Part shown: positions 59,639-64,000 of the stretch, piece by piece
How positions within the stretch are numbered: the stretch's first letter is position 1
Layout of the letters: every line of letters begins with the position of its first letter
DNA from: Akkermansia sp.
GTDB taxonomy: Bacteria; Verrucomicrobiota; Verrucomicrobiia; Verrucomicrobiales; Akkermansiaceae
NCBI GenBank assembly: GCA_024405435.1
Contig: JAKSOU010000001.1
Span: forward strand, 1-64,000
Direction of reading: 5' to 3'
Length of the DNA: 64,000 nt
The notes under the pieces: model-generated
The model's input: only the letters and a program-made list of their open reading frames with translations
Told to the model about the DNA's origin: nothing
Databases searched by the model: none
Position numbers and translations under genes: made by a program

Positions 59639-61117
59639 CTACCAGGCAATCCGCTGCAGAACAGCCTGCAGGGCCGGCTTCTTGCAGCGTTCCTGCAGCA
59701 GGCCCAGCAGCTGGCGCAGGGTTTCGTTTTGAGTGCTGCGCAGGATGCCGAAGTAGATGAGAAGGGAGGAGAGCCCGCCGACGGCCAGTTTCACGATGTA
59801 GTGGTAGGGCAGCATTTCCGCCAGGGCGCCGGGAATCCAGGTGCAGGCGATGGCCAGCAGGCTGAGCGGCAGGTAGTCCTTAAGCTGCTGCCAGATGGAC
59901 ATGCCGATGAGCTCCTTGCTGTAGTAGGAGTTAATGAATATGCAAACAACGGAGGTGAACAGCGCGCCGTAGCAGATGGCCATCACGCCCATGGGAATGG
60001 TGATGGCCATCACAATGCAGCCCAGCACCTTCTTGATGATTTCCAGGCGCAGGAAGAGGTCTGACCTGCCCTTGACCTGCAGGAGGTTGAGGTTGATGAC
60101 CTGAATGTGGTACAGGGCGTAGGAGAAGCAGATGATTTGCGCGTAGGGCACGGCCTGCCCCCACTGGGGACCGCTCAGGAGGCGGATCCAGGAATCCGCC
60201 ATGGCGGCCGCCAGCATGCTGCCCCACACGATAACCATGGTGAAAAGGCGCAGGTACTGGCGGTATACCTGCTTGAGCCGGGCATTGTCGTTCTGCAGGG
60301 TGGCGAGGATGGGAAAGGTGACGCTGCCGATCATGCCGCAGGCGGTGAGCGGCCCCGTGGCGGCCAGGTGCCGCCCGCGGTCATAGAAGGCGAGCTGGGC
60401 GGGGGAATAGATTTTGCCGATGAAGAAGGTGCGCAGGTTGTTGTACCCCGTGTCCAGCAGGGCGGAGGCGGCCATCTTGCTGCCGTAACCAAAGAGCTCC
60501 TTGAAGGATTTCTTGGAGAAAACAAAACGCGGCTTCCAGGGGGAGACAATCCAGATAACGATGAGGGAGAGCAGACTGCTGACGATGTTCTGGGTCATCA
60601 GGGCCCACACGCCCCAGCCGCGGTAGGCCAGGTAAAGGCACACGGGCAGGGAGACAAGGGAAATGCTCACGCCGATGATGGCCGGGGTCTTGAAATCACG
60701 CCTCGCCGCATACAGGGTCCAGTGAACACCGCTGGTGCTGCACACGAACATGAGGATGGCGGACACGCGGGTGAGCCACAGCAACTCCGGCTGGTGGTAG
60801 AATTCCACGAACCACGGTGCAAGCAGGAAGAGGATGGCGGAGAGAACAAAGCTCATGGCTATGTTGAACCAGAACACGGTGGAGCAGTCCTCCTCCGTGC
60901 GGTCGATCTTGCGGATGAGCGCGCCTCCGAACCCGGAATCCTTCAGCGTGCCGGCAATGGCAAAGAAAATGCCGGTAAGACCCACAATGCCCATCTCCTT
61001 GGGCGTGAGCAGGCGCGCCAGCACCATGCCGTACACCAGCTGCAGCGGATACATCGTCAGTTTGTTGAGCAGGGTCCACTTCAGTCCCCTCGCCGTTTCC
61101 TGTGCCACGCGTCCCAT
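59639..61117 (-). CDS. Wzx-type polysaccharide flippase
   Basis: A 492-aa membrane protein of the MOP/PST family with about twelve to fourteen helices. It opens GLKWTLLNKLTMYPLQLVYGMVLARLLTPKEMGIVGL and has TGYNNLRTFFIGKIYSPAQLAFYDRG in the middle, as in WzxC/TuaB-like proteins. It would move lipid-linked repeat units across the inner membrane. The ATG at 61117 is set by the promoter; an earlier in-frame ATG at 61156 lies upstream of the -10 box. Confidence 0.9.
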   Translation of the reverse strand: MGRVAQETARGLKWTLLNKLTMYPLQLVYGMVLARLLTPKEMGIVGLTGIFFAIAGTLKDSGFGGALIRKIDRTEEDCSTVFWFNIAMSFVLSAILFLLAPWFVEFYHQPELLWLTRVSAILMFVCSTSGVHWTLYAARRDFKTPAIIGVSISLVSLPVCLYLAYRGWGVWALMTQNIVSSLLSLIVIWIVSPWKPRFVFSKKSFKELFGYGSKMAASALLDTGYNNLRTFFIGKIYSPAQLAFYDRGRHLAATGPLTACGMIGSVTFPILATLQNDNARLKQVYRQYLRLFTMVIVWGSMLAAAMADSWIRLLSGPQWGQAVPYAQIICFSYALYHIQVINLNLLQVKGRSDLFLRLEIIKKVLGCIVMAITIPMGVMAICYGALFTSVVCIFINSYYSKELIGMSIWQQLKDYLPLSLLAIACTWIPGALAEMLPYHYIVKLAVGGLSSLLIYFGILRSTQNETLRQLLGLLQERCKKPALQAVLQRIAW

Positions 61118-61127
61118 GAGTGCGCGG

Positions 61128-61156
61128 AGTATACGCACCGCATCCTCTCCCGTCAA
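61128..61156 (-). promoter_or_regulatory. Sigma70-type promoter, leaderless
   Basis: Minus strand: TTGACG 61156-61151, 17-bp spacer, TATACT 61133-61128; 10 nt to the ATG at 61117. Confidence 0.75.
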
Positions 61157-61174
61157 GCCTAAATGATATTCCCC

Positions 61175-61202
61175 TTGACTTTTCCGCCTTTCCTGCTATC
61201 CT
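61175..61202 (+). promoter_or_regulatory. Sigma70-type promoter, leaderless GTG gene
   Basis: TTGACT 61175-61180, 16-bp spacer, TATCCT 61197-61202; 6 nt to GTG 61209. It is back to back with the flippase promoter. Confidence 0.7.
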
Positions 61203-61208
61203 GTGCGG

Positions 61209-62405
61209 GTGAATCAAACAGAAGAGAAGCCGCTTGTAGTCATCCGCAGCCTGGTGTACAACCACGAGCCGTATTTGCGCGACTGCCTGGAGGGCTTTGT
61301 GATGCAGCAGACCACCTTTCCCTTTGTGGCCGTGGTGCATGACGACTGCTCCACGGACGGCTCCGCCGCCATCATCCGCGAGTACGCGGAGAGGTTCCCG
61401 CACATCATCAAACCCGTCTACGAGACGGAGAATCAATACTCCAAGCAGGACGGCTCCCTGCGCCGCGCCATGGACGAGGCCTGCGCCAAATACGGAGCCA
61501 AGTACATCGCCCTGTGCGAGGGGGACGACTACTGGACGGACCCGCACAAGCTGCAGAAACAGGTGGATTTCCTGGAATCCCACCCGGACTTCACGCTCGC
61601 TTTCTGCAACGGAGTCATTCAAACCCCGACCAAGAGAATCGCCACACATGAGGACTACATGGAATTCGGTTGGCCCCACCTGGAAGAAGCGGGGGAAGTG
61701 CCGGTGGAAAAGATGATAGAAGACCGCAGCTGGATGGTGTTGACTGCTGGCATGGTCATTCGGAGCACAGTATACGCCGCTCTTCAAAAAATTCGTAAGA
61801 AGTGCACCGAAGTCAGAAGCGGAGATGCGCTTATTCAAGCGGTATGCGCAGTCATGGGAAGGTCATATTATCTATGCGATTCTATGATTGTATACAGATA
61901 TCAAACGCCGGGATCATGGAGCTCGAAAAACAACCCACGGAAGGATCAACCACCGCAAAGGAAGGCACCCACTTCTAGGATTAAAGCCGAAGCTGCGCTT
62001 CTTCACGCGTATGATATTATAAATGAATTTTCACAGCAGCGGCACGAAGGAGCCATATATAGGGCTCAATTCTGTCATGCGAGATTCTTGATTGCTAGAT
62101 ATTCAGATTCAAGAGAACAATTTATTAAGGCTTTGGGGCAGTATCTTCATTACAAGCGAGTAAAAAAATACATGCCACTGCCGCAGGGAAAATTCGATAA
62201 GTGCCTCTTCTTGCTCCAACGCTTCTTCCACTATCCTTACCATCCCAATGGAGTTCCTGTAGAACTCGTGCCCGCTGTCCTGAAACATTTCTATAAGGAG
62301 GACGGATACAAGGTATCATTGCGAATCGGTCCATTAAACCTTATTTCTTTCATAAAGAACAGAAAGCGCCACAAACTGTATGTTGTGGGGAAAGAAATAA
62401 TGTGA
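61209..62405 (+). CDS. Family 2 glycosyltransferase
   Basis: A 398-aa enzyme with a GT-A fold: VVIRSLVYNHEPYLRDCLEG, VHDDCSTDGSA and ALCEGDDYWTDPHKL (nucleotide-sugar and metal site). It probably adds a sugar to the lipid-linked repeat unit. The start is GTG 61209, placed by the promoter; GTG 61203 is in the same frame. From about 61750 on the DNA becomes clearly AT-richer with different codon use (many AGA, ATA, TAT), so the gene looks like a mosaic of a native 5' half and a foreign 3' half. Confidence 0.87.
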   Translation: MNQTEEKPLVVIRSLVYNHEPYLRDCLEGFVMQQTTFPFVAVVHDDCSTDGSAAIIREYAERFPHIIKPVYETENQYSKQDGSLRRAMDEACAKYGAKYIALCEGDDYWTDPHKLQKQVDFLESHPDFTLAFCNGVIQTPTKRIATHEDYMEFGWPHLEEAGEVPVEKMIEDRSWMVLTAGMVIRSTVYAALQKIRKKCTEVRSGDALIQAVCAVMGRSYYLCDSMIVYRYQTPGSWSSKNNPRKDQPPQRKAPTSRIKAEAALLHAYDIINEFSQQRHEGAIYRAQFCHARFLIARYSDSREQFIKALGQYLHYKRVKKYMPLPQGKFDKCLFLLQRFFHYPYHPNGVPVELVPAVLKHFYKEDGYKVSLRIGPLNLISFIKNRKRHKLYVVGKEIM

Positions 62406-62550
62406 GGGCACCGTGCGCTGCCATTCATCCGGCGATTAACATGTAAGAAATGGACACCATGAATCGTAGTTCCCTCGCAGGATTTCTCTTCACATACCGA
62501 GCGTTTCCGTGTAACATGGCAGCAACTCACGAGGCTATCCAAACTTGAAA

Positions 62551-63202
62551 ATGGGAAAGATACCATATAGCCGAATTGTCAAGGATACACCCTCACCAGA
62601 GTATCAGCTCACGGTGGTGACCGTGTGCCGGAACGCGTTTGAGGATTTTTGAAACCCACACTGGAAAGCGTGCTGCGGCAGAAGGCCAAGGGCACAATCA
62701 GCATTGAGCACGTGGTGGTGGACGGGGCCTCCACGGATGGCACGCCGGAGTGGCTGGCGGAGCAGCTGGCGGCCGGCAACATAGAAAGGTACGTTTCAGA
62801 GCCGGACCGCGGAATCTACGATGCCATGAACAAGGGCATCAACCTGGCGCGCGGGCGGGTGCTGGCGTTCCTGAACGCCGGGGACACGTACACGGATGAG
62901 GATTTGGTCCCCTGCGTGCTGCCGATATGCCGAGGGGAGACGGAGAGCGTGGCGGCATGCGCGTACCGGATTGATTCTTCACTGGGTCCCTTTTACAAGC
63001 CGAACTACAGCCAATTGTTCTTCTACCGCCCGTGTTGCCACCAGACGTATTTTGCCTCCGCCCGCGCGTACCGGGAGATAGGCGGGTATGATTCCCGGAA
63101 CATCCCCGGTGCAGCCGTATCCCCGCCCCAGCCATACGGGCACTGCCCAGATTTTTCCATTACAAAACCGGCAAAGCCGTTCAATATTGCATGCACACAT
63201 GA
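62551..63202 (+). pseudogene. Family 2 glycosyltransferase, broken
   Basis: Three frames together read as a GT2 enzyme. The first frame (ATG 62551) gives YQLTVVTVCRNAFEDF and stops at TGA 62650. The next continues LKPTLESVLRQK, VVVDGASTDGTPEW, SEPDRGIYDAMNKGIN and FLNAGDTYTDED. A third frame reads on to TGA 63200, which overlaps the next ATG. The first break lies in a T5 run (62646-62650); one extra T would restore it. The second is near 63105-63130. The C-terminal part looks shortened. Either a decaying or phase-variable gene or base-calling errors. Confidence 0.7.
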
Positions 63203-64000
63203 GCCAGCCCATTGTCAATATTGTTATCCCCGTGTACAACGCCGGCAAATACCTGCGGCGCGGGTTGGACAGCCTGTTGGCCCAAACCTGCGGGGATTGG
63301 GAGGCAGTTTGCATAGACGACGGCTCCACGGACGACTCTGCCGCCGTGTTGGAGGAGTATGCGCGCCGGGATTCCCGCTTCCGCGTGCTGCGGCTGGAGA
63401 ACAGCGGGGTGTCCGTGGCGCGCAACCGCTGGATACGGGAGGCGCGCGGGGCATGGGTAACCTTCCTGGATGCGGACGACTGGTTTTCACCGAAACTGGT
63501 GGAGGGTCTGCTGGCCCCCCCGCACGGAACGGGTGGATATCATCGTTTTCGGAACGGAGGTGGAATACGAGGATGGCGTAACGAGGAACGAAAGCTTGGA
63601 CGCATCATTCTGGATGGAACGGAAGGGGGAATACCCCTCCACCCCGGAAACGGTGGAGTACATGTGGGGGACCTGTTGGGGAAAAGCGTACCGGCGCGGC
63701 TTCCTGCTGGAAAATGAGCTGGAGTTCCCTGTGGGCATGCGGCAGGAGGACGAGGTGTTCTACCGCTGCGCCATGGGCGTGGCGCGAAACTTTTATTTGT
63801 GGAAGTACTACGGCTACCACTATCTTCAGGCAAAGGATTCGTACATGCACATGCACACGGCCCCAAGCGAGATATACCTGCTGTACCTAAAAGGCGCACG
63901 GCTGCTCGCATGAATGGGCGCTTTCTTTGTTGACCTTCCTATTCGGACAGTTGCGCAGGTGGAATGGCACATTGACCCGCAAGGAGGCGCGCGAGCTAAG
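63199..64000 (+). pseudogene. Family 2 glycosyltransferase, frameshifted, runs off the window
   Basis: The gene begins MSQPIVNIVIPVYNAGKYL, with CIDDGSTDDSA and FLDADDWFSPKL, a typical GT2 N terminus. After a C7 run (63515-63521) the reading continues in another frame (RTERVDIIVFGTEVEYEDG to YLLYLKGA). Near an A4 run (about 63889-63892) a further shift would extend it (SHEWALSLLTFLFGQLRRW) beyond the window end, instead of stopping at 63913. ATGA overlap with the previous gene shows they were one operon. Confidence 0.65.

Overview
This is high-GC bacterial chromosome of a kind that suggests a Verrucomicrobiota member, probably Akkermansia-like and gut-associated. The support is indirect. A secreted protein ends in a PEP-CTERM signal with an Arg-rich tail, the ATP synthase delta subunit is short (130 aa), a GGGtGRT gene is paired with a NifU-like gene, and most promoters sit directly on the start codon with little Shine-Dalgarno use. 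No 16S rRNA is present, so the assignment is an inference.

Layout. 1-5.7 kb: end of an unknown gene, rnc, a three-gene operon of secreted proteins, a U32-family protein, an hpt-like phosphoribosyltransferase and rpsP. 5.7-12.2 kb: a complete F1Fo ATP synthase operon on the minus strand (atpB-E-F-H-A-G-D-C), divergent from rnz. 13-23 kb: a CorC/HlyC-type protein, an FmdB-like protein, rpsN, sialate O-acetylesterase, prepilin peptidase, glf, an IdeS-like cysteine protease with PEP-CTERM, tRNA-Asn, an M50 protease and aroC. 23-33 kb: a type IIA topoisomerase A subunit, an L,D-transpeptidase, a UmuC-type polymerase, a SEL1-repeat protein, a secreted flavodoxin, a pseudopilin coupled to DAHP synthase, an M28 peptidase and aroK. 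33-49 kb: a Bax-inhibitor-like protein, a Jag-like protein, GH36 alpha-galactosidase, a toxin-antitoxin pair, fabI, a MarR regulator, an SGNH hydrolase, the GGGtGRT/NifU-like pair, a DUF418 protein, a two-component system and a three-gene phage-tail-like cassette.

50-64 kb is a surface-polysaccharide locus. It holds rfbB, rfbA and a DegT aminotransferase (a likely dTDP-amino-sugar route), a NeuD-like acyltransferase in one operon with MaoC, CitE and CoA-transferase genes, a GNAT, an ATP-grasp plus DegT-like pair, a Wzx-type flippase and glycosyltransferases. The last two glycosyltransferases are broken by indels at short homopolymer runs.

Two genome-scale patterns stand out. About twenty genes have a sigma70-type promoter (TTGACA-like, 16-18 bp, TAGAAT-like) whose -10 box ends only 6-10 nt before the start codon, so their mRNAs should be leaderless or nearly so; this also corrects several starts, including GTG starts. 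Intergenic regions carry degenerate 7-bp tandem repeats (consensus ATTKACR), which in three of four places begin on or right after a stop codon. The points most worth following up are the IdeS-like protease, the CoA-transferase/CitE/MaoC/NeuD operon with twin 25-27 bp palindromes upstream, and the leaderless promoter architecture.
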